From NCBI RefSeq assembly GCF_002869765.1, contig NZ_PNOR01000028.1, positions 1 to 58,524 of the forward strand: 58,524 bases of DNA, in the 5' to 3' direction. Position 1 is the first letter of the stretch. The number at the start of each line of letters is the position of its first letter. Source of the stretch: Deinococcus planocerae (GTDB lineage Bacteria > Deinococcota > Deinococci > Deinococcales > Deinococcaceae). Positions 1 through 10,015 of the stretch are shown in pieces. Under the pieces are notes generated by a model. The model did no database searches. It worked only from the letters and a program-made list of their open reading frames with translations, and was not told the DNA's origin. Made by a program: the position numbers and the translations under genes.

Positions 1-125
1 TCGAGCCGGTCGCGGGCGCCGCCCTGCTCGCCCTGCGCGCGGCCCACGCGGGGACGGGCGACCTCGGCGGGTGGCGCGCCGCCCTGGAGGAGACGCTGCC
101 CCCGGAGACGCTGTTTCGCACCTGA
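1..125 (+). CDS. C-terminal fragment of a truncated gene
   Basis: The frame from the window edge is open until a TGA at 123-125 and encodes about 40 residues ending ETLFRT. The fragment is Ala/Leu-rich (GAALLALRAAHAG), as expected for the last helices of a kinase or ATPase fold. It could be the end of a BadF/BadG-type sugar kinase, but too little is left to assign it. The stop lies within a 10-bp palindrome, TGAACGTTCA. Confidence 0.45.
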   Translation, partial: EPVAGAALLALRAAHAGTGDLGGWRAALEETLPPETLFRT

Positions 126-132
126 ACGTTCA
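123..132. promoter_or_regulatory. Palindrome TGAACGTTCA, resembling the LacI-type operators further right
   Basis: This 10-bp perfect palindrome is identical to the core of the TTGAACGTTCAA palindromes at 24431-24442 and 28825-28836. It overlaps the stop of the upstream gene and lies about 25 bp before the MOSC start. Without the outer T/A pair it may be chance. Confidence 0.2.
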
Positions 133-157
133 CCCCTGAATGTTCCTAGGAGACCCG

Positions 158-961
158 ATGACCCCCCCGCTCGCCTTGTCCGGCCTCTACATCTACCCCA
201 TCAAGTCGGCGCGCGGCGTGGCGCTGGACCGCTCGCGGCTCGATCTGTTCGGGCTCGACCTCGACCGCCGCTGGATGGTCGTGGACGCCGCGGGCCGCCA
301 GGTGACCCAGCGGGAATGCCCGCGCATGAGTCTCGTCGGGGTGGAGCTGACGCCGGGGGGGCTGCGCGTGACGGCGCCGGGCCTGCCCCCCCTGGCCGTG
401 CCGCGTGAGCCGGGCGGGCCGCCGCGCCTGGTCCACATCTTCCACCAGCCCGTGCACGCCCGTGTCGTGGGCGGGGAGGCGGCGGAGTGGTGGAGCGCGT
501 ACCTGGGCACGCGGGCGGCCCTGGTCTTCTTCCCGGAGGAGGCCGAGCGGCGCATGAACCCGCGCTTCGGCACCGCGCGCATCGGGTTCGCGGACGGCAA
601 CCCCCTCCACCTCGTCCACGAGGCGTCGGTCGCGGACCTGAGTGGCCGCCTGCGGGAGCCGGTGACGCCCGAGCGATTCCGGCCCAACCTCGTCGTGCGC
701 GGCGGCGCCCCCTACGAGGAGGACGGCTGGCGGCGCATCCGGGTCGGAAGCTTGGAGTTCGAGGTGGTCGAGCCGTGCGCCCGGTGCAGCGTGCTCAATG
801 TCTCGGACGGGCGCATGGGCGGCGAGCCGCTGCGGACCCTGGCAGGCTACCGGCGCCGGGGAAGGCTGGTGGAGTTCGGGCAAAACCTCGTCCACACCGC
901 CCAGGGGGAGGTGGCGCTGGGGGACCCGGTGACCGTGCTGCGGCGGGAGGAGGGGGCGTGA
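158..961 (+). CDS. MOSC domain-containing protein
   Basis: The 267-residue product starts with the MOSC N-terminal beta-barrel signature (LSGLYIYPIKSARG, residues about 6-19) and continues into a MOSC domain with CARCSVLNV near residues 207-215, where the family's conserved cysteine lies. Such proteins bind molybdenum or iron-sulfur cofactors and move sulfur or act in reduction of N-hydroxylated compounds; substrate unknown here. The ATG at 158 is preferred over the in-frame ATG at 140 because TAGGAG at 147-152 is well spaced for it. No signal peptide. Confidence 0.88.
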   Translation: MTPPLALSGLYIYPIKSARGVALDRSRLDLFGLDLDRRWMVVDAAGRQVTQRECPRMSLVGVELTPGGLRVTAPGLPPLAVPREPGGPPRLVHIFHQPVHARVVGGEAAEWWSAYLGTRAALVFFPEEAERRMNPRFGTARIGFADGNPLHLVHEASVADLSGRLREPVTPERFRPNLVVRGGAPYEEDGWRRIRVGSLEFEVVEPCARCSVLNVSDGRMGGEPLRTLAGYRRRGRLVEFGQNLVHTAQGEVALGDPVTVLRREEGA

Positions 962-1052
962 GCGACCGGGAGCCTGCCGGAACCTTCACACGGTGGGCGG
1001 TCTGACCGTCTGGGGTGGGCGGCTCGCCTACGGTGGGCCTCCAGGAGGTTTT

Positions 1053-1517
1053 ATGAGCAAAGTGCTGTTCACGACCCAGGCGACCGCGCACGGGGGCCGC
1101 GCCGGATACATCGAGACTCCGGATCACCACCTCGGCGTGAAGCTGAGCGTGCCGCAGGAGATCGGCGGCGACGGCGGGGTGGGGACCAACCCCGAGCAGC
1201 TCCTCGCCGCCGGGTACGCCGCGTGCTTCCAGAGCGCCATCGGCGCCATCGCCCGGCGCGAGAAGATTTCCTTCGGCTCCTCGCGCGTCACGGGCGTGGT
1301 GGGCCTGATGCGCGACGACCTCGGCTACGTCCTCGACGTGGAGCTGCGGGTCGTCCTGCCCGACCTCACCCGCGAGCGCGCGCAGTACATGATCGGCGAG
1401 GCCCACAAGCTCTGCCCCTTCAGCCGCGCCCTCCAGGGCAACGTGGACGTGCGCCTCGTGCTGGAGGACGAGGGGCTGGTGGAGGAAGGGCAGGAGCAGG
1501 TTCAACAGCAGGCGTGA
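1053..1517 (+). CDS. ohr: Organic hydroperoxide resistance protein (Ohr, OsmC family)
   Basis: This 154-residue protein has the Ohr layout: an N-terminal strand (KVLFTTQATAHGGRAGYI), a GTNPEQLLAAGYAACF motif with the first redox cysteine, and a second reactive cysteine in KLCPFSRA. Ohr proteins are thiol peroxidases that reduce organic hydroperoxides in the cytosol using lipoylated electron donors. The ATG at 1053 follows AGGAGG at 1043-1048. An OhrR regulator is not adjacent. A hairpin at 1533-1560 follows the stop. Confidence 0.93.
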   Translation: MSKVLFTTQATAHGGRAGYIETPDHHLGVKLSVPQEIGGDGGVGTNPEQLLAAGYAACFQSAIGAIARREKISFGSSRVTGVVGLMRDDLGYVLDVELRVVLPDLTRERAQYMIGEAHKLCPFSRALQGNVDVRLVLEDEGLVEEGQEQVQQQA

Positions 1518-1532
1518 GCAGAAAGGTCGGGA

Positions 1533-1560
1533 GCGCGGAGTCCGACTCGGGGCTCCGCGC
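1533..1560 (+). terminator. Hairpin after ohr
   Basis: GCGCGGAG (1533-1540) pairs perfectly with CTCCGCGC (1553-1560), and a CTCCTTTC pyrimidine run follows. It probably terminates the ohr transcript. Confidence 0.6.
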
Positions 1561-1649
1561 CTCCTTTCGCTCCCTCTGATCCCCGGCGCGGGTGCGAGGT
1601 GGAGCAGAGGGCTGCCCCGCGATTTGGTAAACCGCGTCGGCCCCCGGGG

Positions 1650-1655
1650 TAAGGT
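1650..1655 (+). promoter_or_regulatory. -10 element TAAGGT, leaderless-type
   Basis: TAAGGT fits TANNNT and is followed by five bases and then the ATG at 1661. The spacing implies transcription beginning at or just before the start codon. No good -35 is seen. Confidence 0.4.
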
Positions 1656-1660
1656 GCCGC

Positions 1661-2638
1661 ATGGACTACGCGCGTCTCGGACAAAGCGGCCTGAAGGTCT
1701 CCCGCATCTCCCTGGGCACCATGACCTACGGCGACCCCGCGTGGCGCGACTGGGTGCTCCCGGAAGACGAGAGCCGCCCCTTCGTCGCCCGGGCGCTCGA
1801 ACTCGGGATCAACTTCTTCGACACCGCCGACATGTATTCCCTCGGCGCCAGCGAGGAGGTGCTGGGCCGGGCCCTGCGCGACTTCGCCCGGCGTGATCAG
1901 GTCGTCATCGCCACCAAGGTCTTCAACCCGATGGGGGAGGGGCCGAACGACCGGGGGCTCTCGCGGGGGCACATCATGGACGCGGTGCAGGCGAGCCTCA
2001 AGCGGCTGGGCACCGACCACATCGACCTCTACCAGATTCACCGCTTCGACCCCGAGACGCCCATCCTGGAGACGATGACGGCCCTGCACGACCTCGTGCG
2101 GATGGGGGCGGTGCGCTACCTCGGCGCGAGCAGCATGCTGGCCTACCAGTTCGCCAAGATGCAGCACGTCGCCGACCTCCACGGTCTGACCCGCTTCGTC
2201 TCCATGCAAAACCATTACAACCTCGTCTACCGGGAAGAGGAGCGCGAGATGCTGCCCCTTTGCCGCGAGGACGGGGTGGGCGTCATCCCCTGGAGCCCCC
2301 TGGCGCGCGGCTTCCTCGCCGGGAACCGCCCCGCGGGCGGCGAGGCCCAGACCACCCGCGCCCGCAGCGACCGCTTCAGCCACGCGCTCTACCACACCGA
2401 GGCCGACTACGCCGTCCAGCGCCGGGTGGTCGAGGTGGCGGGGCGACTGGGCGTGTCGCCCGCCCAGGTGGCGACCGCGTGGCTCCTCCACCAGCCCGGC
2501 GTGACGGCCCCCATCGTCGGCGCGAGCAAGATGCCCCACCTCGAAGACGCCGTGGCCGCGCTGAACGTGCGCCTCAGCCCCGAGGACCTGCGCGCCCTGG
2601 AGGAACCCTACGTGCCCCACCCCGTGCTCGGCCTCTAG
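1661..2638 (+). CDS. Aldo/keto reductase
   Basis: The 325-residue product is a full-length AKR TIM barrel. It opens with MDYARLGQSGLKVSRISLGTM, carries the Asp-Tyr pair (FFDTADMYSLG, near residues 51-61), a conserved Lys in VIATKVF, the His of YQIHRFD, and a C-terminal NADPH-binding GASKMPHLEDAV. It resembles YajO/Tas-type reductases of aldehydes and ketones; substrate unknown. Its last four bases overlap the end of the convergent Nif3-like gene. A second AKR of the same class lies at 19903. Confidence 0.92.
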   Translation: MDYARLGQSGLKVSRISLGTMTYGDPAWRDWVLPEDESRPFVARALELGINFFDTADMYSLGASEEVLGRALRDFARRDQVVIATKVFNPMGEGPNDRGLSRGHIMDAVQASLKRLGTDHIDLYQIHRFDPETPILETMTALHDLVRMGAVRYLGASSMLAYQFAKMQHVADLHGLTRFVSMQNHYNLVYREEEREMLPLCREDGVGVIPWSPLARGFLAGNRPAGGEAQTTRARSDRFSHALYHTEADYAVQRRVVEVAGRLGVSPAQVATAWLLHQPGVTAPIVGASKMPHLEDAVAALNVRLSPEDLRALEEPYVPHPVLGL

Positions 2639-3300
2639 CCCGGGTACACCTCCGTCCTCAGCCCCGGAAAGGCCGCCTCCAGCTCGCGCGCCAGTTGCCG
2701 CAATCCCCACAGCTCGGTGCGGCGGTGCCCGAGTGCCACCACGCCCAGCCCCAGCGCGCGGGCCGCCTCCTGCGCCGAGGGCCGCAGTTGGCCCGTCAGG
2801 TAGACGTTGACCCCCAGCGAGTGCGTTAGCCCGAGGAGCTCCGGGTTCATCGCGTTCATCAGGGCCACCCGCACGCGGGACGGGTCCACGGGGCCCCACG
2901 AGCGGTCCTCGCCCCGCAGCTCGTCTGTCAGCGCCCGGTGGAAGGCCCGCCACTCCCCCTCGGGCGGCGTGGCCGTCAGGCCCACCGGGCGACCCTGCCA
3001 GAAGAGGGGCCGCACCTCCTGCCAGCCCAATCGACCCGCGAGGCGCAGGTTGGGCCCGGTCGTCAGTTGCAGGTCGAAGCCGTCGTGCGCGTTCAGGACG
3101 CCGAGGGCGGGCAGGGCGCCTCCCAGCCGCAGCGCCCGGTGGAGAAAGAGGGCGTCCACCTCCACACGGTCCGGCAGGTCGGCGGGTTCGAGCGCGAGGC
3201 CGAGGGAGGCGACCTCCGGGGGCCCGGCCCGGAAGAGGGGACGCGGCTCGTCGAGATGAACGTGCAGCCAGCGGGCCAGATCGTCGAGGCGGGCGCTCAC
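2635..3300 (-). CDS. Nif3-like dinuclear metal-center protein
   Basis: This 221-residue product matches the Nif3/YbgI family in layout: N-terminal LARWLHVHLDEP, central NAHDGFDLQLT, and the C-terminal region VYLTGQLRPSAQEAARALGLGVVALGHRRTELWG that contains metal-ligand histidines. Members form toroidal hexamers with two metal ions; their true role is unsettled despite the name GTP cyclohydrolase 1 type 2. The canonical N-terminal NH-D metal motif is not obvious, so this could be a divergent member. Convergent with the aldo/keto reductase. Confidence 0.78.
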   Translation of the reverse strand: MSARLDDLARWLHVHLDEPRPLFRAGPPEVASLGLALEPADLPDRVEVDALFLHRALRLGGALPALGVLNAHDGFDLQLTTGPNLRLAGRLGWQEVRPLFWQGRPVGLTATPPEGEWRAFHRALTDELRGEDRSWGPVDPSRVRVALMNAMNPELLGLTHSLGVNVYLTGQLRPSAQEAARALGLGVVALGHRRTELWGLRQLARELEAAFPGLRTEVYPG

Positions 3301-3434
3301 CGGGTCAGCCTGCCTTTCGCCCGGACCGGGCGCCGCGTGGAATCACGCAATGGCGAGAGTCTTGCCTCCCCGCCGGGCCCGCCGTCCTCCGCCACCCCCC
3401 GCGCGAATCGGCCCGGGATGAGAAAAGGGCCCTC

Positions 3435-3440
3435 TATACT
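3435..3440 (+). promoter_or_regulatory. -10 element TATACT
   Basis: TATACT is a near-consensus -10 nine bases before the ATG at 3450. It implies an mRNA with almost no 5' leader. Confidence 0.5.
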
Positions 3441-3449
3441 GAGCGCGCC

Positions 3450-5012
3450 ATGAAGCACATCCTTCTCTCCGCCGCGTTGCTGCTGGGGTTCGCCTCCGCC
3501 GCGCCCCTCACCGTCACCATCCTCCACACCGACGACCTGCACGGGCACGTCGATCCCGTCAAGGTCGGGGAGGGCACCTACGGCGGTTACGCCCGCCAGA
3601 CGGCGCTCGTCCGGCGCTACGCGGCGCAGGATCCCAACCCCCTGGTGCTCTCGGGCGGGGACACCTTCCAGGGCACCCTCTACTACAACGTCTACCAGGG
3701 CCTCGCCGACGTGCTCTTCATGAACTACCAGGGCTATCAGGCGATGGCGGTCGGCAACCACGAGTTCGACAACGGCCCGGAGGCCCTCGCCCGCTTCGCG
3801 CAGAAGGCGCAGTTTCCCCTCCTCGCCTCCAACCTCGACCTCAGCGCCGAGCCGCTCCTGAAGGACCTCGTGAAGCCCTACGCGGTCCTGAGCGTCGGCG
3901 GGCAGAAGGTGGGCGTGATCGGCGCGGTGACGCCCGACCTGCCGCTGATCTCGTCGCCGGGCCCGAATGTGAAGATGCTCGAACTCACCGGGAGCCTGAA
4001 CGCCAGCGTGAAGGCCCTTCAGGACCAGGGCATCGACAAGATTATCCTCGTCTCGCACCTCGGCTACACGCTCGAGCAGGAGGTGGCGAGGACGGTGCCC
4101 GGCCTCGACGTGATCGTGGGCGGGCACTCCCACACCCTGCTCGGAAGTTTCGACAACAAGGACTTCCCGCCGAGCGAGGGACCGTACCCCACCGTCGTGC
4201 AGAACCCCGACGGCAACCGCACCCTGCTCGTCGCCGCGTGGGAGTGGGGCAAGGTGCTCGGGCGCCTCCAGGTGACCTTCAACGACGCGGGCGCGGTCGA
4301 GAGCTTTCAGGGCAACCCCATCGTCGTCTCCGCCGACCTGCCGGAGGACCCCACCGCCCGGCGGATGATCGATACCCTCAGCGTGCCCATCGCCGCCCTG
4401 CGCCGTCAGGTCGTGGGCACCACCGCGAACGGCCTGAACGGGGCCCGCGAGGTCGTCCGCCGCCGCGAGAGCACGATGGCGAACGTCCTCGCCGACGCGG
4501 CCCTCGACGCGGCGAAGAACGCGGGGGCCACGGTCGCCTTCGTGAACGGCGGCGGCGTGCGGTCGAGCATCGACGCGGGCCCGATCACCTTCGAGGAGGC
4601 GATCACCGTCCAGCCCTTCGGCAACACGCTGACGGTCCTCGACCTGACGGGCGCGGAGATCCGGCAGGCCCTGGAGCACGGGGTCGCCACCTGGAGCGAG
4701 AACAAGGGCCAGTTCCTCCACGTCTCGCGCGGCATGAGCTACACCTTCGACCCCACCCGCCCCGCCGGGAGCCGCGTCACCGCCGTCACCGTCGGCGGCC
4801 AGCCCCTCGTGGATACCCAGACCTACACGGTCGCCATGAACACCTTCACCGCGAAGGGCGGCGACGGCTTCGACGTGTTCAAGAACGCCAGGGGCCGCCG
4901 CCTCGACACGGGCACCCTCGACATCGACATCCTGGTGAACTACCTCCGGGCCCGCCCGACCACCGACGCCCAGAACGAGGGGCGCATCGTGATTCAGAAC
5001 GAGCCGAAGTAA
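3450..5012 (+). CDS. Secreted 5'-nucleotidase / UshA-type metallophosphatase
   Basis: The 520-residue product starts with a signal peptide (MKHILLSAALLLGFASA) and then the metallophosphatase motifs ILHTDDLHGH, GGDTFQG, GNHEFDNG, VSHLG and VGGHSHT, i.e. the di-metal ligands of the calcineurin-like fold (residues about 20-290). The C-terminal half (FVNGGGVRSSID, FGNTLTVLDLTG, AMNTFTAKGGDGF) is the 5'-nucleotidase substrate-binding domain. It would hydrolyse extracellular nucleotides in the envelope for phosphate and nucleoside salvage. A TATACT -10 lies just upstream. Confidence 0.93.
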   Translation: MKHILLSAALLLGFASAAPLTVTILHTDDLHGHVDPVKVGEGTYGGYARQTALVRRYAAQDPNPLVLSGGDTFQGTLYYNVYQGLADVLFMNYQGYQAMAVGNHEFDNGPEALARFAQKAQFPLLASNLDLSAEPLLKDLVKPYAVLSVGGQKVGVIGAVTPDLPLISSPGPNVKMLELTGSLNASVKALQDQGIDKIILVSHLGYTLEQEVARTVPGLDVIVGGHSHTLLGSFDNKDFPPSEGPYPTVVQNPDGNRTLLVAAWEWGKVLGRLQVTFNDAGAVESFQGNPIVVSADLPEDPTARRMIDTLSVPIAALRRQVVGTTANGLNGAREVVRRRESTMANVLADAALDAAKNAGATVAFVNGGGVRSSIDAGPITFEEAITVQPFGNTLTVLDLTGAEIRQALEHGVATWSENKGQFLHVSRGMSYTFDPTRPAGSRVTAVTVGGQPLVDTQTYTVAMNTFTAKGGDGFDVFKNARGRRLDTGTLDIDILVNYLRARPTTDAQNEGRIVIQNEPK

Positions 5013-5066
5013 GGCAACTCCAGCAGGGGATGGGGCGCGGCATGGAGGGTGGCCGCGTCCCTCTTC

Positions 5067-5129
5067 CGTCATCCTGAGCACGGAGCACATGCCCTGGAGC
5101 CTGCGGCGCAAGACCGGCTCGGCGTGACG
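5067..5129. repeat. Imperfect inverted repeat, GTCATCCTGAGC type
   Basis: CGTCATCCTGAGC (5067-5079) pairs imperfectly (10 of 13) with GCTCGGCGTGACG (5117-5129) in the convergent gap between the nucleotidase and the TetR gene. Related elements occur at 10016-10055 and 23410-23436. They look like the small dispersed repeats of Deinococcus genomes and may also serve as terminators. Confidence 0.5.
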
Positions 5130-5148
5130 ACGTTCTGTGCGGGACCGT

Positions 5149-5697
5149 CTAGCCCCGCCCGAACTGCGGCGCCCCCTCCCTGATCCGCAACACGCTCTGC
5201 CGGAAAAACTCCGGGTCGTTCAGGGCGCGGGCGACCGTGTACGCCCCCTGGACGGCGGTGAACAGGTCGTCTCCAGCCGAGGGCGGCAGGCCGAGCAACA
5301 CCGTCCGCTGCCGCAGGGCGCCCAGGTAGAGGCCGACGGTCTGCCCCGCCCGCGCCGCCGCCGGGTCGCCGAGCGCGCGCAGCTCGCCCGCCAGCGTGCC
5401 GAAGGGGCAGCCGAACTGCGCCGCGCCGGGCGGGTCGGCGAGCAGCCAGTCGAAGTACGCCTCGAACCACGCGCGCGAGGGCAGGGGAGAAAGCCGCGCG
5501 AGCAGGTCGAGCAACTCCGCCTCGCAGGCGTCGAGCGCGGCCCGCACGAGGTCTTCTCGCGTCTTGAAGTAGTAGTACATGTTGCCCAGGGGAACGCCCG
5601 CCGCCCCGGCCACGTCCTTGAGGGTCGTGCCCGCCACGCCGCTCTCCCGGTAGAGCCGCAGCGCCACGGCCACGATGTGCTCCCGTTTGCTCTGCAT
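5149..5697 (-). CDS. TetR/AcrR-family transcriptional regulator
   Basis: This 182-residue protein has the TetR N-terminal HTH (IVAVALRLYRESGVAGTTLK, then DVAGAAGVPLGNMYYYFKTREDL, residues about 8-50), then a helical ligand domain. The domain has a conserved Cys-Pro-Phe-Gly (GCPFGTLAGE) of the QacR/YcdC-like subgroup. It is divergent from an exported alpha/beta hydrolase; the 159-bp gap has an inverted repeat at 5769-5790 that could be its operator. By analogy it may repress itself and the hydrolase until a small ligand binds. Confidence 0.92.
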   Translation of the reverse strand: MQSKREHIVAVALRLYRESGVAGTTLKDVAGAAGVPLGNMYYYFKTREDLVRAALDACEAELLDLLARLSPLPSRAWFEAYFDWLLADPPGAAQFGCPFGTLAGELRALGDPAAARAGQTVGLYLGALRQRTVLLGLPPSAGDDLFTAVQGAYTVARALNDPEFFRQSVLRIREGAPQFGRG

Positions 5698-5768
5698 CCC
5701 TCACCTCCTGCCTGGTTCAAGATGCCATGAAGTCCGCCCGCACCCCGCGAGCCGCTCCCGGGCCTACT

Positions 5769-5790
5769 CTCAGTTGGAAAGCTGACTGAG
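5769..5790. promoter_or_regulatory. Candidate TetR operator
   Basis: CTCAGT (5769-5774) and ACTGAG (5785-5790) form 6-bp arms around a 10-bp centre. The element lies between the divergent TetR and hydrolase genes and overlaps a TACTCT (5765-5770) that could be a -10. Size and position fit a TetR site; binding is inferred. Confidence 0.4.
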
Positions 5791-5856
5791 TGGAACTCCG
5801 GGCGCAAGCCGTGGCCTGGCAGGGTCCCCTTTCGCCTGTTTTCCCAAGGAGGCTCT

Positions 5857-6753
5857 ATGTCGCACCACCCCCGCCGCCCGCTGCTCCTCGCTGCCCTGAC
5901 GACCGCCCTGCTCGGCTCCGCCCTCGCGGGAGGGAGCGCCGGGGCCGGGCAGTCGGGTGACCTCGACATCAACGGTGCCCGCATCCACTACGTCTCGCAG
6001 GGGAGCGGTACGCCGATGCTCCTGCTGCACGGCTACCCCCTCAGCGGCGAGCTGTTCTCGCGCAACCGTGACGCGCTGGCCGCCGCCGGGTACCGCGTGA
6101 TCACCATCGACCACCGGGGTTATGGCCGCAGCACCGCTCCGGCGGGCGCCCCGGGCAGCCTGGAGACCTACGCGCAGGACGCCCTGGCCGTCATGGACCG
6201 CCTCGGCGTCCAGAGGGCGATCATCGGCGGGATGAGCATGGGTGGCCCGATCGCCTTCGAGATGTACCGCCACGCCCCGGGGCGCTTCCTGGGGCTGATC
6301 CTGATCGACACCATCGCCAATCCGGCGAGCATCGTCGAGCAGAACCTCTGGAAGGGCATGGCGCAGAAGGCGAGCACCTACGGCCCGCAGTCCCTGGCGC
6401 CCGAACTCCTCAAGGACATGCTGACGGGCGAGACGCGCACGCGCCGCCCTGCCGACGCCGCGTTCCTCACCAACATAGTCAAGCAGGCCAGCGTGGCGGC
6501 GGACGTGGCGGGGGCCAACGTGCTCGCCACTCGGCCCGACTCCATCCCGACCCTGAAGACCATCACCGTGCCCACCCTGATCATCGAGGGGCTCGAAGAT
6601 ACCGTCTACCCGCCCGAATTCTCCCTGAAGATGGCGCAGAACATCGCAGGCTCGAAGCTGGTGGTCATCCCCGGCGCCGCCCACGCCGCGATCTTCGAGA
6701 AGGCCGACGCCGCCAACCGGGCGATCCTCGACTGGGCCCGCACAGTCCGCTGA
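5857..6753 (+). CDS. Exported alpha/beta hydrolase
   Basis: The 298-residue product has a signal peptide (RRPLLLAALTTALLGSALAGG, about residues 6-26) and an alpha/beta-hydrolase fold. HGYPLSG is the oxyanion region, GGMSMGG the nucleophile elbow (Ser), LEDTVYPPE the acid, and GAAHAAIFE the catalytic His. It resembles esterases, lactonases or haloperoxidase-like hydrolases; substrate not deducible. AAGGAGG lies just before the ATG. It is divergent from a TetR regulator, so ligand-induced expression is likely. Confidence 0.88.
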   Translation: MSHHPRRPLLLAALTTALLGSALAGGSAGAGQSGDLDINGARIHYVSQGSGTPMLLLHGYPLSGELFSRNRDALAAAGYRVITIDHRGYGRSTAPAGAPGSLETYAQDALAVMDRLGVQRAIIGGMSMGGPIAFEMYRHAPGRFLGLILIDTIANPASIVEQNLWKGMAQKASTYGPQSLAPELLKDMLTGETRTRRPADAAFLTNIVKQASVAADVAGANVLATRPDSIPTLKTITVPTLIIEGLEDTVYPPEFSLKMAQNIAGSKLVVIPGAAHAAIFEKADAANRAILDWARTVR

Positions 6754-7495
6754 CCCGGAGAGGAGAGGGCACGCCCGGACCGAAGAGCTGGGGCGCCCTC
6801 CTTTTCCCGTGATGGCCCTCGCCCCCGTGAGCAGGCCCCTCAGGACCGAGAACAGCGTGTCCATCCCTCACCCTCCCCCACGTTCGGGACCGCCCACCCA
6901 CCAGCGCCGCCGCGTCGCGTTCGCGGTCAACAGGGGGTGGTCCCGGCGTTCGCCAGGTTCCATTTCCCGCCAACCGTAGCTGAGGCAGGAAAACGTCTCC
7001 GGGCCCAAGGAACTCATTCCCTTCACCCGGCGAATGTGTCGCCTCACAGCGTGAGCAGGCTTCGGCGCACCCGATCTGACGGCAGCACGGCACCTGATCC
7101 TCTGTGCAGGCTCGGTCTTGAGCCGTCGGGGGAAGGGGCCACCTGTCCCCGTCTCTGGCCGCCCTCAGCCACCCTATGGCGGTTCGGGTAGGCTCAGCAG
7201 AAACCGGTTACGATACGACGCGACTCGCCCCGGTGGCTAGACGGCTAGACGAGTATGTGAAGTATTGCTCCAGGTTCTCTGGAGACCTGTAAAGGAATTC
7301 ACCCAAATTCGGCGCTCTGGAGCCGCTAATCTCTGGAAGGTTCCGGGGCACCTTTCGGCCCCCGGCTCCGGAGGCGAAGGTCATTGTTTGTTCCGCCTCC
7401 GTGAGAATTCTCAGCCTATGTTCTGCTTCCAGGAACATATTCGTCAGGCATTGGTCAGACCCACTGCACCTGTTTCCCGTGGGAGGAAGCTTCTC
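6754..7495. other. Gene-free stretch with leader elements before the glycosyltransferase
   Basis: No convincing gene is seen here. The last 300 bp are visibly less GC-rich than the neighbours. They hold a tandem 8-bp repeat GGCTAGAC (7235-7242 and 7243-7250), a hairpin at 7369-7401, and a 10-bp palindrome GAGAATTCTC (7403-7412). They look like a regulated promoter and leader for the operon beginning at 7496. Confidence 0.5.
7369..7401 (+). promoter_or_regulatory. Hairpin in the leader of the glycosyltransferase operon
   Basis: CGGAGGCG (7369-7376) and CGCCTCCG (7394-7401) form a perfect 8-bp stem with a 17-base loop, about 95 bp before the start codon. The palindrome GAGAATTCTC follows immediately. 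It could be an attenuator or protein-binding RNA structure. Confidence 0.4.
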
Positions 7496-8663
7496 TTGAA
7501 AAAGATCAGTCTGAACACCGGCTCACGTGTCGAGGCTCCCGCCCTGATCGTGATCTCGCACCTCCGCTGGGACTTCGTGTTTCAGCGGCCCCAACACCTG
7601 ATGACCCGCGCGGCGCGCACCCGCCGGGTCTTCTATGTGGAGGAACCGATTTTCGGCGCCGGACCCGACCGTCTGGAGCCGAAGGTCGACGCCAGCGGCG
7701 TGACCGTGCTCACCCCCCACGTGGAGGAGGGCCACAGCCCCGCGCAGTCCCAGACCCGCACGGCGCGGCTGCTCGGCGAGTTCGTGCGCGACGAGGGCCT
7801 GGAGACCTACGACCTGTGGGTGTACACGCCGATGGAGCTGCCGGTTACTTCGGGTCTGCGTCCACGCGTCACGGTGTACGACTGCATGGACGAACTCGCC
7901 AACTTCAAGGGCGCGTCTCCCGAGCTGCGGGAGCGCGAGGCCCGGCTCTTCGCGCAGGCCGACCTCGTGTTCACCGGCGGCCACCGCCTGTACGAGTCCA
8001 AGTGCGAGCAGCACGACAGCGCCCACCCCTTCCCGTCGAGCGTGGACGTGCCCCACTTCATGCGGGCGCGGACCGGGCCCGAGGACGCCGCCGACCAGGA
8101 GGGGCTGCCCCGCCCCCGCCTGGGCTTTTACGGGGTGATCGACGAGAGATTCGACATCGCCCTTCTCGGTGAGCTGGCCCGCCGCCGCCCGGAGTGGCAG
8201 TTCGTGCTTCTCGGCCCGGTGGTGAAGATCGACCCGGAGGAGCTGCCGCGCGGCGAGAACCTGCACTACCTCGGCATGAAGAAGTACGCCGAGCTGCCGA
8301 CCTACCTCGCGCACTGGGACGTGGCGCTGCTGCCCTTCGCGCTGAACGAGGCGACCGAGTTCATCAGCCCGACCAAGACGCCCGAGTATCTCGCCGCCGG
8401 AGTGCCCGTGGTCTCCACCGGCATCCGCGACGTGATCCGGCCCTACGGCGAGCGTGACCTCGTGCGGGTGGCCGACGGAGTGGACGCCTTCGAGGCCGCC
8501 TGCGCCGCCGCCCTCACCGAGGCGGGCACCCCCGCCGCCGAGGAGCGCAGAGAGCGGGCCGACCGTTACCTCGCCACCCTCTCGTGGGACCGCACCTGGG
8601 CCGAGATGAGTGCGCTGATCGAGCAGGCCGCCGCCGAGCGCGTGGCCGTCGCGGGGGTGGCCG

Positions 8664-8671
<8 letters not shown>
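7496..8671 (+). CDS. Glycosyltransferase (GT4-like, TuaH-type)
   Basis: The start is taken as TTG at 7496 because GGGAGGAAG (7481-7489) is an excellent ribosome site seven bases upstream and homology-like sequence begins right after. In-frame codons further up to 7265 read as noncoding. The 391-residue product begins ALIVISHLRWDFVFQRPQHLM, typical of glycosyltransferases acting with UDP-galactopyranose mutase. It has a GT-B C-terminal nucleotide-sugar region (ISPTKTPEYLAAGVPVVSTGI). It overlaps glf by 8 bp, so it probably builds a galactofuranose-containing surface glycan. Confidence 0.85.
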
Positions 8672-9809
<1,138 letters not shown>

Positions 9810-9824
9810 CCCCAGGAAGGTGAA

Positions 9825-9858
9825 CACCCGCCCGGCCAGCCAAGGCGTCGGGCGGGTG
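9825..9858 (+). terminator. Terminator after glf
   Basis: CACCCGCCCG (9825-9834) and CGGGCGGGTG (9849-9858) form a perfect 10-bp stem starting 15 bases after the glf stop. CTTCCTTTCC follows. Confidence 0.75.
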
Positions 9859-10015
9859 CTTCCTTTCCGCCTCAGCAGGTCCCTCGTCGAGGTGTGTGGA
9901 GGGGAGCAGAGGGCCGAGGGCGGTCCTCTTCGCCTTCTGCCTTCCGCGACGTTCGATGGGAAAAGGTGGTCTTCTTGACGTGTCAGGCCCCGGAGGGGAG
10001 CGCGAGCGAAGAGGC

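Noticed and set aside
6937..7191. 84-codon frame before the glycosyltransferase
   Set aside because: Arg/Pro/Ser-rich, no ribosome site, no motif; looks noncoding.
7265..7495. N-terminal extension of the glycosyltransferase
   Set aside because: No ribosome site for the upstream ATG; a very good one exists for TTG 7496, and the region holds palindromes instead.
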